From: Calliopum simillimum
Taxonomy: Eukaryota; Arthropoda; Insecta; Diptera; Lauxaniidae
Assembly (NCBI GenBank): GCA_951812925.1
Contig: OX638370.1
Coordinates: 49,231,948 to 49,295,947 of the forward strand
Length of the DNA stretch: 64,000 nt
Direction: 5' to 3'
Notes under the pieces: model-generated
Told to the model about the DNA's origin: nothing
Seen by the model: the letters and a program-made list of their open reading frames with translations, nothing else
The model's database searches: none
In this document: one piece after another, positions 1-10,110 of the stretch
Position numbering within the stretch: the first letter of the stretch is position 1
Layout: the number at the start of each line of letters is the position of its first letter
Translations under genes and position numbers: made by a program

Positions 1-775
1 TGTTGAGCTTGCTGACAAAGTTTTTTCTCCAATATAGTTGACTGACTGGATTATTTGTGGTTAATATACAATCAAGTAAAAAAAATTTCAGCTTTTAAAA
101 ACCATTGTTTTTTGTTTTGTTGAACTTGCTGACGGAGATTGTACTACATTATAGTTGACTGACTGATTTATTTGTGGTTAATATACAATCAAGTACCCCT
201 AAAATAAATTTCAGCTTTTAAAAACCATTGTTTTTTGTTTTGTTGAACTTGCTGACGGAGATTGTACTACAATATAGTTGACTGACTGAATTATTTGTGG
301 TTTATATACAATAAAGTACCCCTAATAAAAATTTCATCTTTTAGAAACCATTTTTTTTTTAGCCCTAAAAAAATTTTTTTTTGCTTTGTTGAGCTTGCTG
401 ACGGAGATTGTTCTACAATATAGCTGACTGACTGATTTATTTGTGGTAAATATACAATAAAGTACCCCTAAAAAAAATTTCAGCTTTTAGAAATAATTTT
501 GACTTGATTCATTTATTGCACATATATTGGGGCGTGCTGACTAGCCCCGTTCTAACGTTCAACTGACTGACCGACAAAAATGTTATTTGTATGCATTATA
601 TAACGTGTATAAGAAGTTTCAGCTTTTAGAAATTGATTGCAGAAAAATCGAAATTTTACATGTTTGAGGCCATATAGCAGCCGCCTGTTCTACAGTTCGC
701 TTGACTGACCGACAGATTATTGATGTACACAATTACTATAACCAACTGTAAAAAATTCAGCTTTTAGAAACGCAA
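1..775. repeat. Diverged tandem satellite, about 120-147 bp per unit
   Basis: Four clear units and two diverged ones follow head to tail. Each contains 'TTGAACTTGCTGACGGAG', then 'TAGTTGACTGACTG', a (T)ATTTGTGG block, 'ATATACAATMAAGTA' and 'TTTCAGCTTTTA'. The 'CTGACGGAG' anchor recurs near 12, 131, 252 and 399, and weaker versions occur near 537 and 679. Homogeneity falls toward the right, as expected at the edge of an array, so more copies may lie left of the window. No coding potential. Confidence 0.85.
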
Positions 776-1929
776 AGTTGTTTTTAGGCGCTGGCTCTCC
801 GGCTATCACCACAACATGCTTGTCATGTTGATGAGTTCGCGCTTATTGTTTTTAATGCATTTGAATATTTCGATTTGTGTTGCTTGTATTATCATACCTA
901 CTTAGATTCAAATTAAGAACGACTTGGGACTTAACGATCCAAGAATTGAAAAACTTTTTTTACTGAGTTTTCTTGATTGCACTATTTGTTTGGGTTCAGT
1001 TTACATTTTAGGAGTTAAATTATCAAAATAGTAAGTTCAACGAATAAAAACACATGTTTTCGGGTTACTATTTTATTTTTGCGTAAGTTTCGACATAAAC
1101 ATTACATCAATTAACTTAAATTATTTGGTTTAGAGAAAAAAAAGTACACCTTCCGCTGATCGTAAATCTTGTTTTATTTTATAGTACTCTAAATTAGTTA
1201 AAATATTGCCGATAAAAAGATAACCTTGATGTAGATTTCTCTGTTGACAAACAAGGAATTTTCTGGGAAATTTTGCTCTTTTTTGTGACCTAAATTTTTC
1301 CGGGACATTTCCCCTAGCATTGGCAACATACAATTCCTAACCAGAAAGCTGCGAAAAATCGAAAAGGACGTAAGTTTTGTCATCCAAAACGCAACATTTA
1401 AATTTGCTCACGAGTTAATTATGTAAGTTTTTAGTAAGAGTTACTTCTTTTTTCGGTTTCTGAAATGCGCGAGTCACCAATATTTGAATATATTGGTATT
1501 TCCATGGTGACGTAACTCACCATTCCTACGACAATGCATTAAAAAAAGAAATGACAAAGTAAAATTTTTAAAAAGGTTTTTACATGTTTCATATATTCAG
1601 TAAAAAATCTGATAAAAATTGACACAATTTTCGGCTTTTTAGTGAATGAATTACCACTAAAAATTTAAAGGCCAAAAACTGCACACAAGCACTAAGCAAA
1701 ATACAAGTGTGAAAAATTACTTAAAATCCATATAATACGTCAATTTTCATCCGATATCGTTTCGCAAAGCATCAAAACTTTTGTAATAAAATAGACTCAA
1801 ACTTTTTCGAAAAATTAGTTCAGAAAAACATAGCGAGAATTAGGCTCCATATCAAATTTTTAATTTTCAACCACTATAACTCAACAATTTTTCAGTCGAT
1901 CCCAACAAGTAATACATCGCTAGAAACAT
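776..1929. other. AT-rich spacer with no recognised feature
   Basis: Non-repetitive AT-rich sequence. Short open frames here have no recognisable domain and atypical composition. I see no splice-supported exon, RNA gene or transposon end. Confidence 0.5.
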
Positions 1930-2095
1930 AATTAAATTGGCTTTTAAGCACACTCCAAGTAACCGAAATAAATTTCAAACGTTCGATTCGCAACTTTTGC
2001 TGTAAAACAGTGATTATGCGTAAGAAGATGTAAAAACAATTATGCCACCGTACATTTTTTTATTTGGCCCATTATTTTTTTTATTAAAGAGTGAA
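1930..2095 (+). repeat. Interspersed repeat, copy holding the empty MITE site
   Basis: The block running from 'CACACTCCAAGTAACCGAAA' through 'CAACTTTTGCTGTAAAACAG' to 'TTTGGCCCATTATTTTTT' is repeated in the same orientation at 4630-4644 plus 5047-5163. In the other copy a 399-bp element sits exactly at the TAA of 1960-1962. This copy therefore shows the pre-insertion sequence. Confidence 0.85.
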
Positions 2096-2224
2096 TATTT
2101 AAAAATTTATGTTATTTAAAAATTAAACTATTTGTGGAACTTTTATAGTGCTTTTCTTGATATTTAAATATATTATATATCGTATAAGAATCTAAAATAC
2201 GCAGACTTTTTTTTGTCAAAATAG

Positions 2225-2362
2225 ATTTGCCTATGACTGTAGTTTGTTTAGCTAAAATAAAGGGTTTTTTAATAGGGACTTGACAACTTTTTTTGAATAA
2301 AACGCAAACCATTTGAGATATTTCAAAAACTTTATAATCGGCTTGAAGTACAATCAATACAT
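2225..2362 (-). repeat. Inverted-repeat partner of 4357-4470
   Basis: The sequence from 'GTACTTCAAGCCGAT' (reverse strand) through 'CTCAAATGG' to 'AAGTCCCTATT' also occurs on the + strand at 4357-4470. The two copies flank the mariner and non-LTR relics (2366-4345) and look like the arms of an older repeat that received them. The short frames in the two copies encode similar peptides only because the DNA is duplicated. Confidence 0.75.
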
Positions 2363-2365
2363 TTA

Positions 2366-2895
2366 TGAATGGAACTCGATTTCTTCATATGGCCACCGCG
2401 GGCACGTGTGCAGCGGTCGATTCGTTGGACCCAATTTTCGATGACTCGGCCACACATTTCGGCCGAAACGGCCGCTATTTCGCGTTCAATGTTGGCTTTG
2501 AGCTCTTCCAACGTCGTCGGCTCATTGGCATGGACCAATGACTTGACGTAGCCCCAATGAAAATAGTCTAGAGGCGTTAAATCGCACGAACGAGGCGGCC
2601 AATCGACTGGCACATTTCTTGAGATAACACGCTCATCAAACCTACTCTTCAATAAATCGATTGTATAATCGGTAATCATGGCGCGATAACGATGGCCATT
2701 CACAGTATCGTGACGATCGTTATCGTCGACGAAAAAATATGGCCCACTGACGCCGCCGGCATGCAAACCGCACCACATAGTTATTTTTTGCGGATTTTCG
2801 CACGACCAATAACGCATGTTTTGCTTATTGACGAACCCATTGAGCCAAAAATGAGCTTCGTCACTGAAGATGACTTTACGATAGGTTAGGGTGGC
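2366..2895 (-). pseudogene. rosa-type mariner transposase relic, internally deleted
   Basis: The reverse-strand frame gives a DDE transposase fragment. It starts just before the first catalytic Asp motif 'IFSDEAHFWLNGFVNKQN', continues through 'ITMWCGLHAGGVSGPYFF' and 'TVNGHRYRAMITD', and ends with the third-Asp block 'WPPRSCDLTPLDYFHWG' and a C-terminal tail. The stretch that should carry the second Asp (the 'FQQDGA' block) is missing between 'MITDY' and 'TIDLLKSRF', so the enzyme cannot be active. The N-terminal helix-turn-helix region is absent as well. The motif wording matches the DD41D rosa group described from tephritid flies, but the deletion prevents measuring the D-D spacing here. 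The second relic at 48905-49552 belongs to the same group and has lost a different part. No terminal inverted repeats were found. Confidence 0.85.
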
Positions 2896-2924
2896 GGTGA
2901 GCAAAAACCTCACATAGACCAACT

Positions 2925-4345
2925 AGGTCCATAGCGTTACCACAAACTCCCTTCTGTTAGGAGAAAAGCAGTGTTCTGGCTTCATGATTTTCATCTATAT
3001 CGAAGGTTGCAGTTTTTAAGGCGAAATTCATTAGTTTCGATAATGCTGTTCCAGTTATCTTATTTATGGAGCCGAACATAGCCTGCCCAAGAGTAGCAAT
3101 TCTGCGTCTGGTTAGCGCAGGGCAATAGCACAAGACGTGCTTTACCGTTTCTTCCTCATCGGGTTCGGAACAGTTTCTGCACCAGATGTTTGATATTAAT
3201 CGCATCCTGTATGCATGGTGTCCAATTAGGCAGTGTCCAGTTGTAACACCAATCAAAAGTCTGCAATTAATTTTGCTAAGAGAGTACATATGTAGTTTTG
3301 TTATTATTGTAAGAGGGCCAGAATATTTTGGCCGTTTTGTTTTTTGTATTGTTTAGCCATCTATGTTCCGCTAAAATTTCTAGTTGCTTAGTCTTTTGCG
3401 TATAGTAAAACTTAAGTGGTACTTCTACAATCAAGGGAGCATTGAGTAACTGCACACCTTGTTTAGCAAGCTCGTCAGCCCTTTCATTTCCCACAATGTT
3501 GCAGTGTCCAGGAACCCACAGTAATCGTGCTGAGTTATTATTGCTCAGGCTTTGCAAAGATTCGCAACAGTTTGATACCATTTTAGAATTAATAGTGTTG
3601 CTTTTAAGTGCTTTAGGAGCTGCTTGACTATCAACGTAAAAGTTTATTTTTTTATAAGAAATATTTCCTACTAAAAAATCTGCGGCTTTTTGAATCGCAA
3701 CTACCTCTGCCTGAAAGATACTGCAGTCAGTAAGTAGATTGTGGGATTTGCAAGTATTGGAGTTCAGTACAAAAATTCCAGCGCCAACCCCCTCACCTTG
3801 CTTCGAACCATCTGTGTATATATTTATTTCATTTGGTGGGTCTAGGTGATGCGATGTTCAGTAGTCCCTGGGCAAAAATTTAACTGAAAACTTCCTGTCG
3901 AACCATGTTGTTGGTTGTAAATAATCTTTTGTGATATTTTTAATATCATCTACATTGCTATGTCCAATAAATTTGGTGTTGGAGCATTTCTATACACCAC
4001 ACTTTTGGCATAAAGATCTATTGGTAGTAAGTTTAGAATTATGTTGAGTGATTCGGCTGATGCTGTTTTAAGCGCTCCTGTGATTCCAATGCAAAGCTGG
4101 CTTTGTACTTTTTCTAAGTATTTCAAGTTTCCCTTATTATCTAGAGCTCTTCACCAAATCACCACCCCATATAATAAGATAGGTCTTACAATAGAAGTGT
4201 AGATCCAGTGTGTCACTTTTGGGTTCAGTCCCCAAGTACAGCCAAAAAATTTTTTTATTTTGCGATGAAATTCATCATCTTGGCGCATCTTTTCCAGAGT
4301 CCAATCGGAGAACGTACGAGTTCGAACGAGTACGAACGTCGAGTT
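2925..4345 (-). pseudogene. Non-LTR retrotransposon relic: end of RT, RNase H, C-terminal zinc motif
   Basis: Read on the reverse strand from 4335 downward. The end of the reverse transcriptase domain comes first: 'FFGCTWGLNPKVTHWIYTS' then 'IVRPILLYGVVIW', followed by a stop where a second Trp is expected. Near 3850 an RNase H domain begins with 'INIYTDGSKQGEGVGAGIF' and continues with the Glu motif 'FQAEVVAIQKA', 'FYVDSQAA' and 'LLWVPGHCNIVGNERADELA', which hold the expected acidic and His residues. A one-base frameshift near 3285 separates this from the C-terminal part (2957-3289) with a CCHC-like motif 'CRNC...HVLCYCPAL'. This order (RT, RNase H, zinc-like tail) fits the I/R1/LOA/Jockey group. 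The upstream RT core, endonuclease and ORF1 are absent, as expected for a 5'-truncated copy. It is dead: one stop and at least one frameshift. Its 3' end abuts the mariner relic at 2895. Confidence 0.85.
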
Positions 4346-4356
4346 TCATTCATAAA

Positions 4357-4470
4357 TGTTTTCATTGTGCTTCAAGCCGATAGTAAAGTTTTTGAAATAT
4401 CTCAAATGGTTTTGCGTTTTATTCAAAAAATAAGTTGTCAAGTCCCTATTGAGAAACCCTTTATAATATA
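4357..4470 (+). repeat. Inverted-repeat partner of 2225-2362
   Basis: Same sequence as 2225-2362 on the opposite strand ('GTGCTTCAAGCCGATAGTAA' to 'CAAGTCCCTATTGAG'). The open frame that crosses it also crosses retrotransposon antisense sequence, so it is not a gene. Confidence 0.75.
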
Positions 4471-4644
4471 TTTAAATTGGCTCTTCAGAAAAATATTTTT
4501 AGTTGAAATCGGATCAGCCGTTCTCTCTACAGATCGGTTTAAGTAAAGTCGTACCTAGAAAAATAGATTTTTTCGAAAACGGCAACTATGAACGAGTGAA
4601 AACTTATTTTTGGTTACTGTTTTAGTTCAGCACACTCCAAGTAA

Positions 4645-5043
4645 GGGGCTGTTTATAAATTACGTCACACTTTTAGGGGAGTGGGGGGTTCACAAATTTG
4701 TGACAAAGTGTGACAGAGGGGGGTCTGGGGATCTTGAAAAGTGTGATGTCACACAATTCAAATCGAAAAATTTTCGAAATTTTCATGCATATTTTGTTCA
4801 CAAAAAACAAATAAGATCGAGACAAAATAGTTGACGTGTTGAAAAAAGAATGTGTAAGTAAACCTATACGAGTAATTAAATAAAATCGTTCAATTAATCT
4901 TAAGGTATGAAAGGTCAAAGTGTGATGTCACAAACAGGGGGGAGGGGGAGGCTGCTCAATGAAAATGTGACAGAGTGTGACATGGAGGAGGTGAGGGGTC
5001 CGAAAATCGTGAAATTCGTGTGACGTAATTTGTGAACAGCCCC
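4645..5043. mobile_element. 399-bp MITE, PIF/Harbinger-like by its 3-bp TAA duplication
   Basis: Terminal inverted repeats read GGGGCTGTTTATAAATTACG at the left and, on the reverse strand, GGGGCTGTTCACAAATTACG at the right, followed in both by TCACAC. TAA flanks the element at 4642-4644 and 5044-5046. The unoccupied paralogous site at 1960-1962 has a single TAA, which fixes both ends to the base. There is no coding sequence. Inner parts are G-rich with repeated GTGTGA(C/T)... words. A 3-bp TWA-type duplication is known for PIF/Harbinger elements; family membership is inference from that and from the TIR. Confidence 0.9.
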
Positions 5044-5046
5044 TAA

Positions 5047-5163
5047 CCGAAATAAATTTCAATCGTTCGATTCGCAACTTTTGCTGTAAAACAGTGATTA
5101 TGCGTAAGGTGATTTCAAAAAAATTATGCCACTGTCCATTATTACATTTGGCCCATTATTTTT
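5047..5163 (+). repeat. Remainder of the interspersed repeat split by the MITE
   Basis: Continues the copy begun at 4630 and matches 1963-2093 ('ACCGAAATAAATTTCAA' to 'TTTGGCCCATTATTTTTT') with a few substitutions and small indels. Confidence 0.85.
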
Positions 5164-6944
5164 TATATCTGAAGTTTTGAAGGTCCTCGAAGAGATTTCT
5201 TCACCCTGCACGTGTGTATGTATGTATATATGCCTTATGCAGGTCTCTCTCTCTCTGTCATGACTTGTTTTGGTACCAAATTGAGGTCCCACAAGAAATT
5301 TTGAATAGGTCATACATAGTATGGCAGTAAACCAAATTTCTATTTATTTAGTTTTTGGTACAACATATTCTGAGCATGTTTGAGATCGTTATAAAATTAA
5401 AACTGCATCATGCCGAAATTTTGCATAGATCGACCTTGCGCCACCTCTTAATGAGCTTCAAAAAATTTTAAAAATCTCAGTTTTTTACACCCTCTCCCCC
5501 TACCTATTTTCACTTTTCTTAAAATATCGAATCTGTACTAAGTGTCTGCACTTTTTTGATTGCTGCAGGGTAGTTCGGATATCACTTTTTCTGCTTTAAA
5601 GACAATTTGCATTTTGCTGTTTTTAATGTTTGAAAAAATTTTTCTCATAACTTTTAAAATACATAACTTAAATTTGTGTTAAAAAATTTGGAATAAAAAC
5701 TATTAAAACCAAATGGGTATTTCATTTGCATTTTATTTTACAATAATTGCTTGTGTGGCTTAGTAGCCCAGGAAAATTAGAATATTTCTGGGAAAAAATT
5801 CCAACTGAATTTTTTTCACTGGAATTATATTTATTTATGCATGGTTAATAATGTATAAAAAGTCCATTGCAGTCCATTGTGCGCATAAAAAGTTATTCAG
5901 GCTCAAAGGTTGCTAAAATCAGTTTTTTGCAAATATCTCGCTAACGCAAATTTTTACAGAAAAAATTCTCTCCACAATTTTGTAACATAGGAAATTTCAT
6001 ATATAAAGATGTAAAAAATGTTATTTTGTAGTTTATAGTTTAAGAGACAATCCACTTTAAAAAGTTGTGCACAATATTTACATGAAATAATTGTGTTTTT
6101 CGTCTTCAGTGACCTCAAACTAGTTTAGGAATAATAGTTTGCAAAATGTTCTTATTTGTAATTTAAAGCTGTACTAAATTTATAGTTATTGTTTCAATCT
6201 GAAGCACAAAAAAAATGTTTGGTGAACTTTACTTTTTATAGTAAAAGAAACAAATTTTTAGGTTAAAACCCTCATGCACTCGACTGTAAGGATTTTTTTC
6301 CTTTTTCGGTGCTTAAAATGGGGATATACGCAGTTTTCCGGGCGGCACACAGTGGTCTGAAACGTCAATCTAATGGAATAAAGTACATATTTTAGTTTTT
6401 CAAGAGCATAAAATTTGTTTCTAGTTGATTGAGAATTGAGGACAGTTCATAACGGTATATTGTTTGTTTACATTTTCGCATTATTTTTTTTTTTGCTTTG
6501 TTGAGCAATTGCATTAATGCAGTTATTATAAGACTACAGCCTATTTTTAGCAGTATCTTTGAAGAGTTCGTGTGAGTGAACTAGAAAACTTTTTTAAATT
6601 ATTGTTTTTTTCCTGCATTATGCCAGGTATGAATTAATTTTACTGTAAATATGTGTTCAATTTAAGTATTTTTTTTTTGGGAAACAATTAATGTAAAAAT
6701 TCTAATGTTTTAGTACTAGTTTTTCTTGTAGCCCAAAGTTAAGTTAAACTCTTAACTACCCATAATGATCGATAATGCAAAAGTGTTTATGTTTCTTTTA
6801 TCTATAAATCGTCATGTAAACAATTAAGAAAAAATTAGCCGCTACTAGCTGCCCTTTAAATTTTTATTGCATTTTTAGGTTACACACACAATTTAACAAG
6901 AAGCGAGGAAAGAAAATGTTTGAAAATTATTTAGGTAGATTGTA
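5164..6944. repeat. Repeat-derived spacer related to distal foldback sequence
   Basis: No gene is visible. Three blocks recur elsewhere in the window. The block at 5350-5490 ('TTTGAGATCGTTATAAAATTA' to 'AAAAATCTCAG') matches 35155-35265. The block at 5870-6010, containing 'AAAATCAGTTTTTTGCAAAT', matches the core of foldbacks near 28430 and 44400. The block at 6220-6360 ('AACTTTACTTTTTATAGTA' to 'CGCAGTTTTCCGGGCG') matches 25690-25870 on the opposite strand. It is best read as decayed copies of the foldback families described further right. Confidence 0.6.
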
Positions 6945-8253
6945 CAGGGTGGCTGATTCGAACTGTTACCAACTTCAGATAGACTTATCTGACAGATGGA
7001 ACATGACAGCTGTCTAAAAATTGGCATGATGTTAGTTCATTCTATTGTCAACAAGTAACCAAAAGCAATTGCGCGTCAATTTATTATAAAAAATTTTCGA
7101 AATGGAATTCAAACGTAATAGTGTGATTGCTCTTTATTTGGCTGGAAAATCGCAACCAGCAATTGTTCGTGAGCTGAAACATTTAAAAGTGAATAAAATG
7201 TTTGTGTATCGGACCATAACACGTTACAATGGTACCGGCAGCGTTGCCAAACGACATGGTGGTGGTCGGAAAATAACTGCAACATCACCAGAAATAGTTC
7301 GAAAGGTGAAGGCCAGAATTGAGCGAAATCCGAGACGCAGTGGCGGACAAATGGCTGCCGAGCTGAAATTATCGCGTGAACGAATGCAACACATATTGTC
7401 AAACAAGCTCGGGCTAAAGGCCCTCAGGTTCCAAAAGGCGCATGATCTCACTCCTGCTCAAAAAAAAGTTAGGCTCGATAGAGCCAAGGAGTTGTTGCGC
7501 TTGCACGCCGCCGGAAATCTGTCACAAATTGTCTTCTCTGATGAGAAAAATTACTGTATCTAGCAATATGTAAACAAACAAAATGATCGGGTTTACTTGG
7601 CAGAGAGGTCCTACGAAAATTTGAATGTTCGTTTGGCCACCAGGACGCAGGCACCACCGCATGTGATGGTTTGGGCTGCAGTGACTGCTGATGGGCGTTC
7701 ACCACTCGTTTTTTTGGCCGCTGGCGTCAAAGTAAACGCCCAGGTGTATCGTGAATCAGTGTTGGAGGGTGCTTTACTACCGTGGGCACGCAAACATTTC
7801 GGTCGCAAGCCATGGACATTCCAACAAGACTCGGCACCGTCACACAAAGCTCGTGTGAATCAAGAATGGTTAGAAAAAAACGTTCCTAGCTTCATTTCTG
7901 CTCAACAATGGCTCTCAAATTCGCCTGATGCGAATCCGCTGGATTTCTCAATCTGGGGTATGTTGGACAGGAAGGTCTTGACTAAAAAATACCAGAGCGT
8001 TGATGCGCTAAAAGTGGCCCTTCAACGAGAATGGCGCAAACTTCCACAAAATCAAATTCGTGCAGCATGCGACTCGTTCTTCGACCGTCTACGGGCCATA
8101 GTTAAGGCCAAAGGTGGCCATATCGAAAATCTTAAGTAGATTCTTAAAATTTGAACATTTCCCAACAATTATAGCGTTTGATCAATAAAATCTGTGCATG
8201 GAAACTAAAAATATAGTCTTTTGAATTGGTAACACTTCGAATCAGCCACCCTG
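6945..8253 (+). mobile_element. maT-type (DD37D) Tc1/mariner element, nearly complete
   Basis: It is 1309 bp long, the usual full length for this superfamily. Inverted ends are CAGGGTGGCTGATTCGAACT at the left and, on the reverse strand, CAGGGTGGCTGATTCGAAGT at the right, both continuing to GTTACCAA. TA precedes the left end (6943-6944). The right flank is AA instead of TA, so one copy of the target dinucleotide has mutated. The transposase frame fills 7102-8139 and leaves short untranslated ends. A polyadenylation-like AATAAA lies at 8184-8189. Confidence 0.93.
7102..8139 (+). pseudogene. maT-family transposase with a single premature stop
   Basis: Cut-and-paste DDE transposase of about 345 codons, beginning at the ATG of 'AAATGGAATTC'. 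Residues 1-110 form the paired-like helix-turn-helix DNA-binding region ('VIALYLAGKSQPAIVRELK' and 'GGGRKITATSPEIVRKVKAR'). The first catalytic Asp is in 'IVFSDEKNY' (codon 7540), the second in 'TFQQDSAPSH' (codon 7828) and the third in 'NPLDFSIWG' (codon 7942). I count 37 residues between the second and third Asp, so the triad is DD37D, the signature of the maT family. The only visible lesion is a TAG at 7561-7563; the frame resumes at once with 'QYVNKQNDRVYLAERSYEN'. No frameshift was seen. The element is probably recent and could have been active shortly before this stop arose. Confidence 0.93.
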
Positions 8254-9014
8254 AATTGTTTTAGATAACCTTCTGATGCATTGTATTGTGTTATGCCGAT
8301 TAAGTAAATAAAATAAAAAAAATAATTTATAAAATTTTTTCTGCACTAAACTTCAAATCAGTGAAAAAACGAAGAACACATGTGCCACGCCCACTTGATG
8401 TACACTGCTCTTTTTTGTGTAAAGTACTGTTTCCATAATAAAGTAAAACCCTAAAAATTCGGGTCTCTACCTATTACCATATAGAAGTTGCGCCACGCGC
8501 ATTTTTAAGGTCACTTTCTGTAATATATTTAATCGCTGAAAATTTCAGGCTTCCGGCTGCTTCCAAACAAGAGTTATGACTTTATTCCATCTAGATTAAC
8601 CTTTCGGATTAGCCTTTTTTACATTGTACTTGGATTCAGCGACCTCGCGAACCCCCGGATAGCATTATTTTCCATTTTTAAGTATTTTACAACAGTTTTA
8701 TTGGGATTAAAAAAGTTTGGGGGAAAACTCCAAAAAACTAAAATGTTGGTTTTGTTCTAAATTCAAATGCTAATAAAATGAGCCATATCCGATCACAATC
8801 GGTATTTGGTATTTTTCACTGTAAAATAACGCTGACGCTTCAACTTAGGTATGGCAGTAAGAAACCAAACTTGTTTCCAAAAAATATTCAAAGGTTTTCT
8901 TAAATCTGACTGTTTTCTGTAGAATGACACACAAAAAATTTTAAATTTAATCAATGAAACTGCAACTGGTGGGTTGTACACATATAAGCAATTGAAGAAA
9001 TTTTTGTTATTATT
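8254..9014. other. Spacer without recognised feature
   Basis: AT-rich, no convincing open frame, no recognised repeat boundary. Contains decayed stretches of the low-complexity type seen throughout the window. Confidence 0.45.
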
Positions 9015-10110
9015 ATACCCTACACCCAGGGTATATTCACTTTGTCCTTCCGTTTGTAACGCAGAGAAGGAGGCGTGGCAGGTATAGAAAAGTATATATA
9101 TTCTTGATCAGCGTCACCTCCTGAGTCGATATAGCCATGTCCGTCTGTCTGGCTGGCTGGCTGGCTGGCTGGGTGGCTGGCTGGCTGGCTGTGTGTTGAA
9201 ATACACTTTTTGGGAAAACTGAGCAAGATAATTCAATGAAATTTGGTACACTGCCTCCGTCGTCAAAGTTAGCTCTGGGGATTGAAAATGAGCAAAATCG
9301 GTCAACGGACACGCCTACCGCCCATACAAAAATTATATTCAAAATGCAATTTTAGAAGTATTTTTCACGAAAATGCAACCACAATACATATAAGTACTAC
9401 GAATTGTAAGCGCAAGCTCTGATAAAAAACTGAGCGAATTCGGACAAGAGGGCGTGGCACCTCCCATATAAGCAAAAGCTTCAAAACGATATACTGAAAG
9501 CGTTTTTTGAGATATTCGAACCAACTTTGACTCAGACACTAAGAGTCATAAATGAAAGCTCTCAGCAAAAATTGGTTGAAATCGTACAAGGGGGCGTGGC
9601 ACCTCCCATATAAGCAAAAATTTCAAAATGATATACTGAAAAAGTTTTTTGAGAAAATCCAGCTAAATTTCACTCTGACACTAAAAACTATGAATGCAAG
9701 CTCTGAAAAAAAACTGGGTGTACTCGCACAAGAGGGCGTGGCACCTCCCATATAAGCAAAAGCTTCAAAACGCTTTACTGAAAGCGTTTTTTGAGATATT
9801 CGAACCAAATTTGATTCAGACACTAAAAATTATAAATGAAAGCTCTCAGCAAAAATTGGGTGAAATCAGACAAGGGGGCGTGGCACCTCCCATATAAGCA
9901 AAAGATTCAGAATGCTATACTGAAAGAGTTTTTTGAGATAATCCAACAAAATTTCACTCTGACACTAAAAACTATAAATGCAAGCTCTGAACAAAAACTG
10001 GGTGTACTCGGACAAGAGGGAGTGGCACCTCCCATATAAGCAAAATTTTCAAAATACTGCAGTGTAGGGTATTTATTTTTTGGCCAGGCCAAAATTTACA
10101 CCCTTACTAG
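9015..10110 (+). mobile_element. Helentron-type non-autonomous element (DINE/HINE, mini-me core), full length
   Basis: The 5' end begins with the subterminal repeat ATACCCTACAC (9015-9025), which forms a small hairpin with 'GGGTAT'. Next comes a mini-me type core: TA-rich run, 'TTCTTGATCAGCGTCACC', 'GAGTCGATATAGCCATGT', then a GTCT/GGCT microsatellite (9141-9190). A 142-bp tandem array follows. The inverted partner GTGTAGGGTAT lies at 10062-10072, then the hairpin TTTTGGCCAGGCCAAAA (10078-10094), and the element ends in CTAG (10107-10110) followed by T. Subterminal inverted repeats, a 3' hairpin and a CTRR end are the known plan of Helitron/Helentron-derived DINEs. There is no Rep-helicase, so it is non-autonomous. 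Confidence 0.88.
9390..10060 (+). repeat. 142-bp tandem array inside the Helentron-type element
   Basis: The C of 'GGCGTGGCACCTCCC' falls at 9453, 9595, 9737 and 9879, with the fifth copy mutated at 10021. The spacing is 142 bp each time and no indel is visible. Each unit carries the GGGCGTGGCACC box, 'CATATAAGCAAAA', a 'TTTTTTGAGATA' block and 'AATGCAAGCTCTGA'. Since 142 is not a multiple of three, the 66-67-residue frames that seem to repeat on both strands are by-products of the repeat. Confidence 0.93.

Noticed and set aside
9020..9342. Overlapping reverse-strand frames with Ala-Ser-Gln-Pro repeats
   Set aside because: They translate the GGCT/GTCT microsatellite of the Helentron-type element; composition and overlap in three frames show no selection.
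9339..10092. Five similar 61-67-residue frames containing 'GAWHLPYKQK' or 'AYMGGATPSC'
   Set aside because: They recur because of the 142-bp tandem repeat and change frame from unit to unit; the same words appear at other Helentron-type copies.
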